Of a DNA stretch of 64,000 bases, positions 22,501-34,900 are shown piece after piece. A program made the position numbers and the translations under genes. Below the pieces are notes generated by a model. That model was not told where the DNA came from. It saw only the letters and a list, made by a program, of their open reading frames with translations, and did not search any database. Where the stretch lies: assembly GCA_014871385.1 (NCBI GenBank), contig CM026423.1:14406858-14470857 (forward strand), given 5' to 3'. The DNA is from Ceratodon purpureus (Eukaryota > Streptophyta > Bryopsida > Pseudoditrichales > Ditrichaceae). Every line of letters begins with the position of its first letter. Position 1 is the first letter of the stretch.

Positions 22501-24100
22501 GAGTAGAAGGCAGTGTAGGTGGATGGAATTGTTACAAGAGTTTGATTTTGAAATTGAATATGTTAAAGGTAAGGAAAATGTGGTGGCTGATGCTCTTTCT
22601 AGAAGACCGCTAGCAAATGCTATTTCATGCATCAGAAATTCTCTGATGGATGAAATCAAATTGCTTTATCCTAATGATGATTTCTTTAAAATTCCATTTG
22701 AAAGTCTGTCTAAGGAAGCTAGAACTGTGAATGAAATCGATAAGTTTAAGTCTTTTGAATTGAAAGATGAAGTTTTATATTATAATGGCAGAGTCTGTAT
22801 TCCCAAGGCTGGGGAATATAGACTCAATATTATGAATAACCTTCATGATATTCCAATAGCAGGCCATCCAGGTTTTCAAAAGACCTATATGGCAGTCAAG
22901 CGTCATTATTACTGGCCAGGAATGAAAAAGGATGTCAGAGAATATGTTGAAAGATGTTTGAAATGTCAAGTCTCTAAGTCTGAACAAGTGAAGAGCCCTG
23001 GATTGTTGCAACCTCTTAGTGTTCCTAACTTGAAATTTGAATCAGTCAGTATGGATTTTATTGTTGGATTGCCTAAGACTCGAAGTAACTTTGATAGCAT
23101 CATGGTGGTTGTAGATAGACTCACTAAGATAGCTCATTTTATTCCTACAGTTACTACTGTAACGGCTTATGGGGTAGCTGAGTTATTTATGAGGGAGATC
23201 TTCAAACACCATGGAATTCCGCGTGAGATTATAAGTGATAGAGATCGTAAGTTTGTGAGTGAATTTTGGACCACACTTTTCAAATTGTGTGGGACGAAAA
23301 TTAAGTTGAGTACTGCATATCATCCTGAGAGTGATGGACAGACTGAAAGAACTAACAGGACTCTTGAAGATATGTTGAGAATGTATGTTGGTAAGAAACA
23401 ACACTCATGGGATAAGTGGTTGCATTTGATTGAATTTGCTTACAATGATCATATTCATAGTAGTATTGAGGTAAGTCCATTCTATGTTTTATATGGTCAA
23501 GAATGTAGAACTCCTATAACACTCTCTACTCCTACTACAAGATTTGAAAGCATTAATGAAATGATTAAGGAAATGAATGAAATTAGAGAGTTGGCAAAGT
23601 TGGCTATGAAGAGTGCTCAAGATAGAGCTAAACACTATGCTGATAGAAAAAGAATCTTCCGTGAATTTGAAGTGGGTGATAAAGTATTTTTGAAGGTAGC
23701 TCCAAAAAGATCTGGACTCAAGCTTGGTAAGTCAAGGAAGTTATCACCTCGGTTTTGTGGTCCTTTTGAAATTATTGAGAGAATAGGACAAGTTGCTTAT
23801 AAACTGAGGTTGCCTGAGGATTGGCAGATACATGATGTATTTCATGTGAGTTTGTTGAGGAAGTATGTATCTGATCCTAGTCATGTTTTGCCTGATCTTC
23901 CAAAAACTGCTCCTGAGGGAGAACTACTTGCTCAACCTGAGAAGATTTTGAAGGTGGGGTATCAACATTTGAGGAATAAGACATTCCGTAGATTCTATGT
24001 GAAGTGGAAAGATTACCCGGAAGAAGAAGCTTCTTGGGAGAGAGAAGTTGATTTTAGAAGGGATTATCCTGACTTTGTCATTGAGGACAATGACTTTTAA
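19595..24100 (+). CDS. Chromovirus gag-pol polyprotein
   Basis: A single 1501-codon frame from the first ATG after the primer site. Domains in order: Gag/retrotransposon-gag region about 90-270; zinc knuckle [14 protein letters not shown] near 331; aspartic protease ([10 protein letters not shown]) near 407; reverse transcriptase about 560-760 with [10 protein letters not shown] near 742; RNase H from about 888 (CTDASD); integrase with an HHCC zinc region near 1070-1120 and a DDE core to about 1280; chromodomain ([16 protein letters not shown]) near 1470. It acts in cytoplasmic particles and then nuclear integration. The chromodomain is thought to steer insertion to particular chromatin. Gag and Pol share one frame, as in many plant chromoviruses. 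Confidence 0.96.
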   Translation: MDPLQGLEGRVDPLAGLEERIMRGVMGAMREILDSVQSGAHPLPRGDSVQSGAPPLPRGVRSDTPRPPSSLPVRSREIESVATSTLRGPGPRRVDVLKDLRKYPFKPSFGGRNCKPEEVKSFISMLEDFFTSDYQDDDKIKAMVICLQDKARVWYDNLKNDRENRGLQPLSNWSTFKHLFLQEFLPGNYGEDMRQGLYDLKQGSLSVTQYKSKFDLHIVYFPNWGESDRVEFFLRNLKDSIRFKVNAYHPRTLDDAYGLALNFEREVNSKIEKNKSLLGKRSSEFNRSNNFKSSKFSQGSNPSQGSKFNRGQRGAMLSKEEQEEHVKKGLCFRCHKPGHRSFECPSSKKKTAALEVEQGDEDTSDGEPSKDVVPTVSTAIMNMEVEQDPTVLQIKGFLNSSFSSMILIDSGSTHNMISTSFAHKIGLPLVPIKPCSVLLPNNQTSSITHRMLKVPVNIQGVDTEVDFEVWNGARYEVILGMAWLKQVDAWIACKEGAVHGKLHNGESFTIRGKRSSPRVPMLSHLQMKQCIRKNHEVFLIHVSEVEDESKDNKRMNEFLDEFKDIFPEELTELPPRRDVDHAIDLIVDAAPIARAPYRHSLTQNVELENQLKDLLNKGYIRPSKSPWGAPVLFVKKKDGSLRLCVDYRGLNKLTVKNRFPLPRVDDIFDHLHGSKIFSKIDLKSGYHQIRIKESDIPKTGFRSRLGHYEYVVMPFELTNAPATFMTLMNSLFRDLLGKFVLVFMDDILVYSKNVEEHKKHLKQVFEILRANKLYAKLSKCDFFTSRIEFLGHIVSDEGISVDPRKVKVVAEWPIPKDKSEVRSFLGLASYYRRFVKGFSKIAAPMTNLLKGKGNQIDWTAECDLSFQTLKSVLTQTPVLTIMDPLKGNIILCTDASDLAIGAVLMQDRKIVAYESRKLNSAELNYPVHEKELLAVIHSLKVWRHYLLGVRFKIETDHQSLKYLSTQSNLSRRQCRWMELLQEFDFEIEYVKGKENVVADALSRRPLANAISCIRNSLMDEIKLLYPNDDFFKIPFESLSKEARTVNEIDKFKSFELKDEVLYYNGRVCIPKAGEYRLNIMNNLHDIPIAGHPGFQKTYMAVKRHYYWPGMKKDVREYVERCLKCQVSKSEQVKSPGLLQPLSVPNLKFESVSMDFIVGLPKTRSNFDSIMVVVDRLTKIAHFIPTVTTVTAYGVAELFMREIFKHHGIPREIISDRDRKFVSEFWTTLFKLCGTKIKLSTAYHPESDGQTERTNRTLEDMLRMYVGKKQHSWDKWLHLIEFAYNDHIHSSIEVSPFYVLYGQECRTPITLSTPTTRFESINEMIKEMNEIRELAKLAMKSAQDRAKHYADRKRIFREFEVGDKVFLKVAPKRSGLKLGKSRKLSPRFCGPFEIIERIGQVAYKLRLPEDWQIHDVFHVSLLRKYVSDPSHVLPDLPKTAPEGELLAQPEKILKVGYQHLRNKTFRRFYVKWKDYPEEEASWEREVDFRRDYPDFVIEDNDF

Positions 24101-24101
24101 T

Positions 24102-24114
24102 GGAAGGGGAGGAT
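24102..24114 (+). promoter_or_regulatory. Polypurine tract
   Basis: A purine run (ggaaggggagga) immediately before the 3' LTR, the expected primer for plus-strand synthesis. Confidence 0.88.
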
Positions 24115-24899
24115 TGTAAGGTAACTTACATTGATAGATGGATGAATGAAATCTTCTAATCACATTGGACAGTGTGTAAGCAGAGGATGAAAGGAGTCAG
24201 ACAACTCCCAGTTGAGAATGGATGGACCGGAGTTAGACAACTCCAAATTGAGAACATGTGCACTGGAGTTAGACAGCTCTATATTTAGTGCATTGGAGTT
24301 AGACCACTCCAAGATTGAGAACATGTGTACAAAAGTTAGACAACTCAAGATGAGGTACACTAGAATTAGACTACTGATAGTAGTGAATTAGCTTTACTCT
24401 AAATATAGGAGTAAAGATAGTGGTGAATTATCTTTACTCTAGATATAGGAGTAAAGATCTAGAAGAGTCTCTGAGTTAAAGAGATAGAAGGATCTAGAAT
24501 GATCTATGGATTATCTTTACTCCAGATATAGGAGTAAAGAAGATGGAAAGATCTAGAAGAGTCTCTAAGTTGAAGAGATAGAAGAACCTAGAAGGATTTG
24601 TGGATTACCTTTACTCCAGATATAGGAGTAAAGGAGATAGAATGATCTATGAATAGGCTAGACTCTGGGACATAGCCTAAGATAGACTGTAGTTCCTTTT
24701 GGGAAGGAACTCATATATAAAGGCTCGGGGGTGAGATGGTGAGACACTTCTCTGGTGATCACTTCTTTATGGTTGGGTGGTGAGCCTTCAGTCAATATAT
24801 TTTGATCTTTGTAGTTCTATTGAGTTTTTATCTTTCCCTTGTCTTATTTGTCTTTTTGTTTGAGAGTTGGTGGCAGGGCCTGTTGGGAGGTTTGTTACA
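24115..24899 (+). repeat. 3' LTR of the chromovirus
   Basis: Nearly identical to the 5' LTR, with the same internal palindrome array and four hairpins. It is followed by the right target duplication caaca at 24900-24904. Confidence 0.97.
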
Positions 24900-25017
24900 C
24901 AACAGAAAGCAATGGGTGTTCAACTATTAGAGCATCATGTAAGCCCTTCAACCTCCATCCGGCTTCATTAGACTTACATGTTTGAGCATTCACAATAGGT
25001 TCTGTAAACACCTCGAC

Positions 25018-25376
25018 TATACATCTCGTCCTTGTCTTAATGACGAGCCGGGCACTTCTCATCTTCCTCTCTTTTCTCCTCCCCTCTCTAATTTTATTTT
25101 TAGAGGGCATGCGGCCCATTTTTAATAAATTTTATATTTTTGATGGAACAAGGGACATCAAATTAGTCTAGAGGGATCCACCATATTAATCTTAAATAAT
25201 TTAATGATTTTTAAAATTTAATATTATTTTTCATCAACAAGCAATTTAGGGAGTTTTTTGCTCCATCCACTAGAAGTCCTACTTGGGGGGACCTTGTCAT
25301 CAAAACGAAGGTGAGGTTTATCGTCGAGGGTGAAAACAACTTTCTCATCAAGATCCCGGCCTGTAAAGGGCCATAG
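25018..25376 (+). pseudogene. Dispersed repeat, copy 2: truncated copy of the orphan gene's 5' region
   Basis: Diverged copy of 7675-8116 in the same orientation. It shares the 'aatgacgagccggg' start, the 'gggcatgcggccca' block, the A/T-rich middle, 'ttttttgctcc' and 'gaggtttatcgtcgag'. In the matching frame it still reads VRFIV where the orphan gene reads LRFIV. The rest of the orphan gene is not found downstream, no start codon is at the matching place, and the splice donor is not evident. It is best read as a 5'-fragment duplicate or a second member of a repeat family that donated the promoter to the orphan gene. Confidence 0.5.
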
Positions 25377-28300
25377 ATTTCTAAATTTCAGGCTATTGCA
25401 AGTTGCCTTTAATTGCCGTAAATAGAAATTTTCAAGCTCTCATCTTTTTGTCTTTTTTCCACTACACTTGGTCGTTGCAAAACCGTACAACAAGCCGCAA
25501 AAAAAAACCAAATCCAAGAAAATAAGACAATTTACAGGTCGCATTTAAACCAGAAGTTTGTGTGCCCATCCACTTTCAATAGCGAGGTTATCTCTCTGTT
25601 CTTATTTCCGGATTCACAATAACTTGACTACTTCCCTGATTCGAAGAGAGCTCCGAGATAGGTCGAGCACCCTCACAAGTTAGGGTTACAAATGATGTAG
25701 AGCAATGTTTAAATTACTGGCAAATTTTTGCCATAAACTTGCCTCATTTTGTGGGTGGCTCCTTCTACATTAGGAAAAATGAGAAAAAAATGGATGAAAT
25801 CGCCAAAAACTTCTAAAATTCAACCAAAGTCTCCACTATTTGGATGTAAGTACCTTAAAATATAAAATTTTATGGATGAATATGTTCAAATAAATGATTC
25901 TTCTTACTTGGCTTCATTCCAAGGTGCATGTCGTGCTACCTATGAAAAAACAGAAAATAAACGCTGGTGTAGAGTGTCCTGCTTCATGTACCCGGGTCCC
26001 GGAAACCCGGTTTAAGGGTGGACCACAATTCCACCAAACCTGGAGAGGCACAACTGGAAAGGCACCAGAACTGTTCATCGAAGTTAATTTTGGGGTCGAC
26101 TGGATGCTCTTACTTGGCCAATGAAAACCCTCAGGAGTTCACAACACCTGGTCACTGCTGATAAGGCACCGCGGAACGGCATCTGTAGTAAAGCTCGCCC
26201 GATGGCCCGGTCCTACCCTCCAGTATGGACATCGATGCGGATGATGCCCAGACCCAGTCGCTCACTTTAGGGTTGCGAGGTTTCTAAAACATTCTCATGC
26301 AGGACATTCGTCGCAGTGAGTCTCTCGACGAGCACTTTCTGCTCTTGTGTCTCTTGTCCGATGTATTGCTTAGGATAGGATAGTGCTTTCACCAGCGACG
26401 ATAGTGCTCCGAGTTTCTACTCTCTTGCGCTTCTAGGAGGGCCGGCGTCATCTCTACATCGACTGTTGTGAGCTTGAACTTCGGCGTGTATCTTGTGCTC
26501 ATTCCATTTCTTAGCTAGTGACACATGTATGCAGTGAACTACGGGGATGGGAATCTGCCGTAAGCAGTCTTCGAAGTGTAACTACGAGTACTGGAACATG
26601 TGTCTCTTCTGTGCTGCTAAGACCTGCAGTTCTTTGAGAATCCCTCGCTGTCAACTGCATCGTTGTTTAGTATTTCTCTTCAAACATGTGTCACTATCTA
26701 TGAGATTGGATGGCACAGCAGGCTTCAATCTGTTGATTTAGTGCGACGGTGGTTCCTGCATTCGACAGAGATAAACGTCATCGAGAGTATCCCAGGGAAA
26801 TTACAGGCGAATGGAGGACTAGCTTTATCTGATGTTGTTTGCAATGACGTGTGGTAAGTCAAATCTCTACATTTGTTGCTGCAGGAGTTGGTTTTATGCT
26901 AAGTTAGGACTCTTTGCTCATTCTTCGTTTTCTGGTCCACCCTTGCCAGTCTTCCCATTAATTTGGTAATGATTTCTTTTCTGAACCTTTCTTTTCATAT
27001 TTCGTCTAACAAGCTTCTGAGTTAGATAGCTCCACGCTTGACTTTGTTTGCATCTATTGACTTTATTCTCTACAACGGAGCTTAACCGGGGCTGTAAGCT
27101 GTCGATCAGAGCCCCTCCCCCCACGCTCGCCTTCTGCTTGAACCAGGAACACAAATGTAAGGGCCTTACCAGCACCTGCCAGGTAGTAGGCACTTCGAGA
27201 GGCTCATCCTTTCATTCCTTTACAAGTCGGCCATGGTCTGGGACTACCGTGGTACCATAGCAGCTTTGTCAATAAATAATTCTAAAAAATACGTAAAAAT
27301 TAGAAAATTATGAGGACAGAAAAACAAAAATAGAATAAATTAGTTTTTATAATATTTTGTAATTTCTAAGTTTTTTCAGGTTATTTTTACTTATTGTTTT
27401 GCTAAAAACAAGTATTGAGAAATTCAGTAATTTGAGATGCAAACCTAAGTATTTTCAAAATAAACAAATATTCGTTTGCTAGGTGACGAACCTGCTATGG
27501 TACTGTATTATGGTATATTGTCACAACTTTGTTTTGAGGATGGAATAAAAATAGACAAACACCACATAAAATAATTTCTTGTATTTTTATCACCTCTAAA
27601 TTTTCAATTTTTTTGATTTCTTTTTTAGAATCATTCATAAAAAAACCTTCTATCAATTTAAGCTGTCACATTCTTGAAATAGAAAGGATTGAACATTTTT
27701 GATGACTTATTAATTACTTAAATATATTTGAAAGGGTGTTCAACTCTATGGACCATATAAATTGACCACAACCTTTTAAAATCTGCAATAGGCCAAAAAT
27801 AATGTACCAATTTGACTTCGCTATACATGGGTTTTCCGTCAAGGGAAGGCAAAAAGGTCAACTTGACTAAAATCAAGGGACCTTTGGGCAAAAACTTAGT
27901 AATTGGTCAAATTTATTTTTATTTTTATTTTTTGAAATTAAGCTCAAAGTCATCCCGGTCCAAACCCACTTTACACTATGAGAAGTGACTAAAACATTTA
28001 AAAAATGATTTTTGATTTTTCATGGTGACGGCTCTCGACCAAAAACTGTGACCATGAAATAATTTTAATTCTCTTGGTCAATCTTCATGTTTTGTAGTGT
28101 AAACCGCCCCTTAGTTAAAATGAGTGCACATACACAATTTAAGGTGTAATGGTTGAGTCACACATGTTTCAAAGTTCGCTTGCAGAGGAATAAAGACACG
28201 AGGTACATAGATATCATATTTGCATAAAAAGATCACAAACCGAACCCAGTTTATTGTTAAAACTTTGATCTAAGCTCAATTCTTGACTTCAATGTTCATT

Positions 28301-28978
28301 TTTTTATTAGAGCATGACATTCACTTGTCAAGAGCCATGGAGAAGTAAGGTGAAATCTCATAATGTTCTTCTGAATTCCATAGAATCCCATGAGATGATC
28401 GCAATAAAATTTTCATATGGCATTCAACAGTTACTTTTACAACTCAAGTGGAACTGATTGCAAGGAGCCACAGTAGTTCTTCAAAAATGAAATATTGAAC
28501 AGGTACTCCTTGTGTTTCTGCTTCGAGAGAATGTGAGTACGATACAAAATAATCGGGTGTGGATAACTGTCTACGTCTGAATCTGAAGTATGACACAACT
28601 TAAGGTCTAAAAGGCCAGAAACCTGACCTACAAGATGACTAGATCAGTAATGTGCTGCACGTAACTGCTCCTGCATGAACTAAAGGCAAGACCATGCCAG
28701 ATATTCTTACAGCAAAACAAGAAAGGCTCAACGTAAAAGTGCAGACATGTCCGCAAAGGTTACTTGCGGTGGTGGCGTCGTGACTTCACTTCTGCCCTCG
28801 GTCGTTTCTCCTCGTCCCATTCCCTTTCGAAAGATCTGGTACTATCATGTCAAGAAAAAACCTTTCCATAGCAAATCCAACAAACTGGCGCAGAAAAACG
28901 TTATTCAACTGAATCAATTTCGGTTCATTAAGATGCAATTCTATAAGAAAATATTCTGCGAGAAATATAAACACTGAA
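25377..28978. other. Intergenic stretch with a GC-richer block at about 25.9-27.3 kb; no gene recognised
   Basis: The block 25,960-27,260 is less AT-rich than its surroundings and holds short frames (25894-26124, 26547-26857, 27048-27260 on plus; 26918-27193 on minus). None has a recognisable domain or convincing splice structure. A non-coding transcript or a decayed gene is possible. From 27,270 to 28,740 the sequence is AT-rich. The final ~250 bases are probably the 3' UTR of the THO2 gene. Confidence 0.4.
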
Positions 28979-31900
28979 TTACGTCAGTTGAACAAGAATT
29001 TCACTGAAAGGATACTGGTCATGCTCCCGCCTTGAAACTTTAGACCCATCCTTGCTCCCATGAACACGCCCACCGCTCGGACCCTTTTCATAGGGGACAT
29101 CATCCATGTAGGGAGGTCCACCACGAGCTGGAAGTGGAGCGCCCTTCCTCTCTCGAGGTCCATCACGATTCTCATATGCGAGCGCAGGATTGACCATGAG
29201 AGATGGCGGAGGCATAGGCCCAAAATTTAAAAGAGCCTCATTTGCTGGCATTTGGTCTCGCTTTAGACGTCGCCGTTTTCCGGATCCGGAACCTAGCTCG
29301 TCATCCTTCATCAGAATCACCTTCTCTTTCTCGCGTTCCCTGTCTTGGTCCACCTACAACACAAAAGACACTCATATTAACAAATTCTGGACTGGGGAGT
29401 CACTTCGTTCCTGCAAAACCATTTCGCTGCATCTTCTACTATCGTCTTAATAAAGGCATGACTTGGTAATGTTAACTGATAACATACTTCTATATGCATG
29501 GTCCGCGGCAAAATTACATGTGAACCAAAGAATCTTGTGTTAACACTCGAGTGTTAATATTAGAAACGGCACACTACGATTTGTGGGTCCAAACAATTTA
29601 TTACTTCGTTTAAAAAGATCGGGTATCGCTCACCTCCAATTCTTCGAGTAAATACGAGTGGTTGAATACAAGACATAAATAACTAAAGGTCCACATACCT
29701 TGAGGGCCTGCATTTCCCGATCTTCAACGCGTTTCCGAATCCGGACTTCGTCATCGTCCCGTCTCTTTCTGGGCGCCTCAATAATTAAACCCCCGCTATC
29801 ATCTGTGCGCCTTTTGTCAGGTTTCTCATGTGGCCGTGGTGAAGAAAGCCTTTGTACATTTCGAACCGGTCGACCCTCTAAGGCCTCTTCGATTCTCATC
29901 CTGCTTGCACTGACAGTCCGAGGTACTACATTTGGAGGAATCGGCGGTGGAGGAGGTAGACCTTGTGGCTGATTTTGCATTGGGAAGCGATCATCTGGAT
30001 GAGGCTCTCCTGGTAGATCATTGTATCTTTGCCTTACTCGCTCATCCTTTACCCTATCCTCCCTTACCCTCTCATTCCCTCGTTCAAACAAGCGATCTGA
30101 AACACCCCTGTCGGAGGCTCTATCTGAAGACCTCTCTCTTCCAAAATTTTCAATTGATCTATCCCTATGACGGTCACTGGGGTATTCATCTCCTCGGTCC
30201 CTATCTAATCTATCCAGTACCCGCTCAGTGGGTCGAGAATCACGTTCAACACGATCAACTGCTCTCTCCGCTCTTACATTCATTCTGTCCCGTGGCCTAT
30301 CGAGCGACCGCTCCTGTAGGCCCTTTTCAAATACGTCATGCGAACCTCTGGAATCCACCATCCGCTGATCAGGAAAACGATCTCTCTCAGAAGGACGCAC
30401 AACCTCTCCAGCTTCTACATTCTTCTCAGGTCCTTTCCGCCGTTTTGGTCCACGCTCAGCATCATCCGGGTTCACAAACCTCTTGGTTTGCCTCTCTCTT
30501 CCTGACTCATCTGGCTGTCGAAGACTTGAAACGCTGGTGTCTTCTCTCCGAACTGGGGATCTAGATACAGGTCCTTTCGCATAGGCATCGTTAGCTTCCA
30601 ATTTCTTCTGCTCTCTCTCTGTCAATTTTGAGTCGGATTCCGTACCCTTGCTACTACTTTCATTTCTCAAATCTGAAGCTCGTCGAGACCCACCATCCTG
30701 ATTACCTCTTTCTCCACCTCTGCTGGACATGGAAGCTTGACCCTTCACTGGAGCAGTCTGACTACCAGCTGCATTGCCATTGTTTGCAAATCCCGATGCT
30801 GATACATTGCGGGAACGTGAACTCCCACCAGTCTCGGGACGAGCATCCCGATCAGGCTTTCCTGGAGAGGTAGCTGTTGTTGCTCGAGTAGTTCCACTCT
30901 CATCTCTGTCGACAACATGCATGATTAATATTAGGAGAAAGCGCGTAATAAAGGTCCACAATTCACACAGCCAATCACAATCATACGCAATAGCAATTCT
31001 GGTATCCGAGTGACTCACTTCGGTGTGGAAGCTTGCGTGGCATTTAAAGATGGTCTTCGGTTATTTGGTCTCCCACCCTGAATAACAACATCAATGATAA
31101 ATTATTAGATGTCTCTAAACAGAATATCCTTTGATTAAAATCGTAATCGGAAAGGGAGATTTAGCTCTCTGCTAATGTAGCCACAAAATTGACAATTCAC
31201 TTCCAAACCTCCTTCAAGTTCTTTCGAAGGCCGCCATTATGCAGATTGCAGAGGTCATACCTCAGAATCAATGTTTGATGCCTTCGTAGAGTTGGTGCCC
31301 GCATCTTCTCCTTTAGCAGCAGAAGCCCCAGTGTTTGTTTGACCTCCACGAGATGGACCATCCGTTACAGTTCTGGCAGAAGTTTGGGCAAAACTGCGAC
31401 TAGAGGGAGGATGTGATGGCGTGTCATGTGACTTTCCAGTGGTATTCGCAGCAGAGGGCACAAAGGCTGGGGCCTTGGCTGAGAGTGCACTGCCTTTATT
31501 AGAATTCTCCGACTTTGGTGTCACGGTTGGCGCCGCTGCTGAGGGATCCACTTTAGTTCCAGATTTTGCGACCCCTGGTTCAATATCACCTGTTTCTTTG
31601 GACGGCTTTGCTATAACCTCAGTGGTGGAAGTTGGCATAGGGGTTGCGGCCGGTACAGGGCCAGATTTTGTCATTGGTTTGAGGTCGACATAACCCATCG
31701 TAAACTCTTCTTCGGGAAGCCATGCACTCTGTCGACAACCAATAAGAATTATTAACCCTGAATAAATTACAACTGAAGACTAGATTGACAAAGAAGCACG
31801 TCATTAAAGTTGAAGGATAGAATAGTATAACAAAGGCAGCAATCCTTCAGGGTTCGTCTACAAATTGACCAAGTAGTAAGGTTAAAGTAGCAGAAGTTAT

Positions 31901-34900
31901 TATCTGTGCACCACACAGTGCAGTGTTATCAAAAGCTTCTGGTAAATCTCATCTTTTCTGTGGTATGGAAAACTTCTAAGGTCAAACTTCAAGCCCTCTG
32001 ATAGTCAGTGCCACATATTAAAAGGTTCTGTTACACTCACAACTACTAATGTCAACAGTGAAACAAAAGGGACAGCGATTCTCAAACTGAAACACTGCTG
32101 TGCCGAGAGATATGAGAATTGTGTCAGTGGAAAAACCTTGCGTGAAGCGAGAGCAGCTGCGACCCCAGTAGCCAGCACCTTGAGATCTTCTCGTTCGTCT
32201 CCTTTGATCTTAAGGACCTAAACAATGAATTCCATCCATTTCTCACAGTTAGTTGATAGAATTGGTAAGTAAGTCTATGAAGTACAGAATCATGATCTGC
32301 AAAGTGAACATAATATTCGAATGATGACAAATTAACTATGTACAATACAAGGACAATCAAGACTCAGAAAAGTCCCTGCAAGGTATATTACATGGACAGT
32401 TGATCATGAAGGTTTTTTAGAGTCAAAGAAAACGAACCCGTCGTTCAAGATTAGCCCCACTTTTCTTCATTACGGGGAATACACTCGCAATCTTTGTCAA
32501 TATAGTGAGCCCATTCCGTATCTCCATGTATTCCTCAGACTCCAGGCATTGAATGAGCAATCGTGACAACCGTGAATTCCACTTCCAATGAACCTGCCAA
32601 ACAAAACATCTCCGATATAAAAACAAAAGACTAACTTACTGTTATCTTGAAGCTTGACTTAAATTGAAATACCTTCCTCAATCTTTCATAACAGATACTC
32701 GAAATTTCAATAGAAAAATTATACCCGGATGTACTGCTCAAAAGTAACGCGAGCGCTGTTTGGATCGCGGTAAAAGGTAGCGAATCCAGGCATGTTGCCA
32801 CATTCCTTATCATAGACTTCCGCGGAACTCTGCATTCACATCGGCTCACGTAAGATTCCAGAACGCAATTCAAAACTAATTTCATTCCATAATAAACAGA
32901 CCCCACTTAATCAGAGGATAAGTAGTAAATGCACGTTGTCAAATTTCATGGTTGTTCCTCGACCCAAACTCAACACACCCAAATTAGTCAAAAGAAATGC
33001 CAAGCTCTGCAAAAATAGAAACGAATAAAATTACCTTCCAGTGGTAGGCCATCTTTAGAGTCTCGCAAAGGAACCGACCTAGTCTGCCGGCTTCATACTC
33101 GGTGCAGCAACAGATCATCGGAAACAATGTTTTGCAGATAAGGGCATCAATGTGATTGATTGTGTTGAAAAAGGGAGTACCCAGACTATGGATAGTCTGT
33201 ACAAATCTGGCACGAATTGACATAGAAAAGGTTTTGGTAACTTTTGCATATTACACAGCTGACCAAATGAACATCAAGTGATATACGAGTTAATAATGAC
33301 ATCGCTCCAACAATAACTACAGTACGTAATCGCTAAAATAAAGGGAAGAAAATTATTACAGCTCACTTTTTATGAAAATTTATAATTGAGGCATCCTATA
33401 TATATCGATTGTTAACCTGGTACCTAAGCATAAAGTTTGGTGTAAAGTTGGTTGCTTGTCACAAACCTTGCACAATAAACAGCGTCCATCATACTCATCA
33501 CGCATCTTGGAAAGATACAACGTTGTAAGAACTCCATGTTGATCTTCAGCGAATCGGAACAACCAACCAACCAACCATCCTTTTCACGAACCAATCGCTG
33601 ATGCACAGCAGCAACATTTGCCTCCTGCTTCTGGTACTCAGACGAAAGCCTGTCGAGAACTTCCTGAATTTTTTCTTTGTCCTTCTTCCTTTTCGCAATT
33701 GCAGCATGCGAATTGTCGGAGCTTTCTTCCAGGGCTTTGAGGGTTATTCGTTGCTTTGCTATTTCTGCTTCATATCTTTTTCGCGGCACATAGACATCTA
33801 AATGGGTCAAACCCCAAAAGGTGGTGTACAGTTCAGGAGAGAGGCTATTCCATGCTTTGCTAGGAAGTAGATTGTGAATCACTTCAATCAACTCCGACCA
33901 CCTGTAAGGAAAAATGCCGTCCACAAGTTAAGCAAGAGTAAAAGGATAATATCGAATCATCTGTACTACTAAATACGAAATCGAATCACGACTTGTTCTA
34001 AGACTATCAGCGTTCCAAAAGAGGTATGGCTAAGCAATCGAAGATATACCCCATAAAATAAATTTAAACCTAACATATACTTATGTACTTTCCCATAGTG
34101 ATACTCTCATCGAGACTCTTTCAAGAACATAAGCGCAGAAAGCTTACTTGAAACTTTTCTGATTAGGACCAAGGTCGAGTGTCAACTCAGATGACACCGG
34201 CGTTGAGTCATCCTTCCCTTGGCCCTGAGCTGCGGGCTTAGTCATATCAGCAGGCCAACCCAAGGACGAAGATTTGTGTTGTTTATATAGCCGCATGATA
34301 GGCCTGTAAATATGGAATGCCACCTGCGTCCACAACCAGGTAAAATGAGGTCGTGCCTAGATAATCAGCATAAGTCCATGACCACAATTTCTCAAGTAAA
34401 CAAGTACAATAAGCCCAAAGATGGACTACACAAGAAGAGGTAACAAAGATAAAGCAGATACCTCGACCTCCAGATGATACTTTTGCACGAGGTCCTGGAG
34501 AGACGGAATGAGCTGTGCATAGGCGGCAAGTGGAGAGATAGCACTCAATAAAAACTCCACGTACTGAAGGAATGTGCCATGGCATCTATCAAACTGTTCA
34601 CTAACCACTTTGATGTAGGATGCTTCTGCATTGACCACCACACTGCAAAAGATGCAAATTGAGCTGATGAGACCAACGTCATGAAGACGCGATACATATT
34701 ATTGAGATTTCTCTAGAGCAGCTTCTATAAAATTTCATGATGCCTTGAATCGAACAAGCAAACATGAGCATTGGGATTGAAAAACATATTCCAAAAAGGA
34801 TAGTTAAAAGGTTTACTAGGATCTTTGCTGGGCAATCAACAGAAGCAAAGGTACAGCCAGCTTAGGTTCATCCTTAGAAAGCAAGGCATCGCGGAGTCTG

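Larger units (their letters stand above)
18794..24899 (+). mobile_element. Ty3/gypsy LTR retrotransposon, chromovirus, apparently whole and young
   Basis: Direct LTRs at 18794-19577 (784 bp) and 24115-24899 (785 bp) begin TGTAA and end TTACA. They are bounded by a perfect 5-bp duplication, caaca. A primer-binding site complementary to initiator tRNA-Met follows the left LTR and a purine tract precedes the right one. Between them is one long gag-pol frame with a C-terminal chromodomain, placing it among plant chromoviruses (Tekay/Reina/CRM group; the clade was not resolved). The LTRs differ at only about ten positions by eye, so insertion is recent; well under a few million years is plausible with usual plant rates. 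It looks whole. It sits in AT-rich DNA just upstream of the second copy of the 7.7-kb repeat. Confidence 0.97.

Noticed and set aside
25960-27260. GC-richer block as a protein-coding gene
   Set aside because: Only short frames on both strands, no domain, no consistent exon chain. Left as unresolved rather than annotated as coding.
29932-30564. 210-residue plus-strand frame
   Set aside because: Lies opposite the large RD/RE-rich THO2 exon, whose minus-strand reading is supported by family similarity and splice phase.
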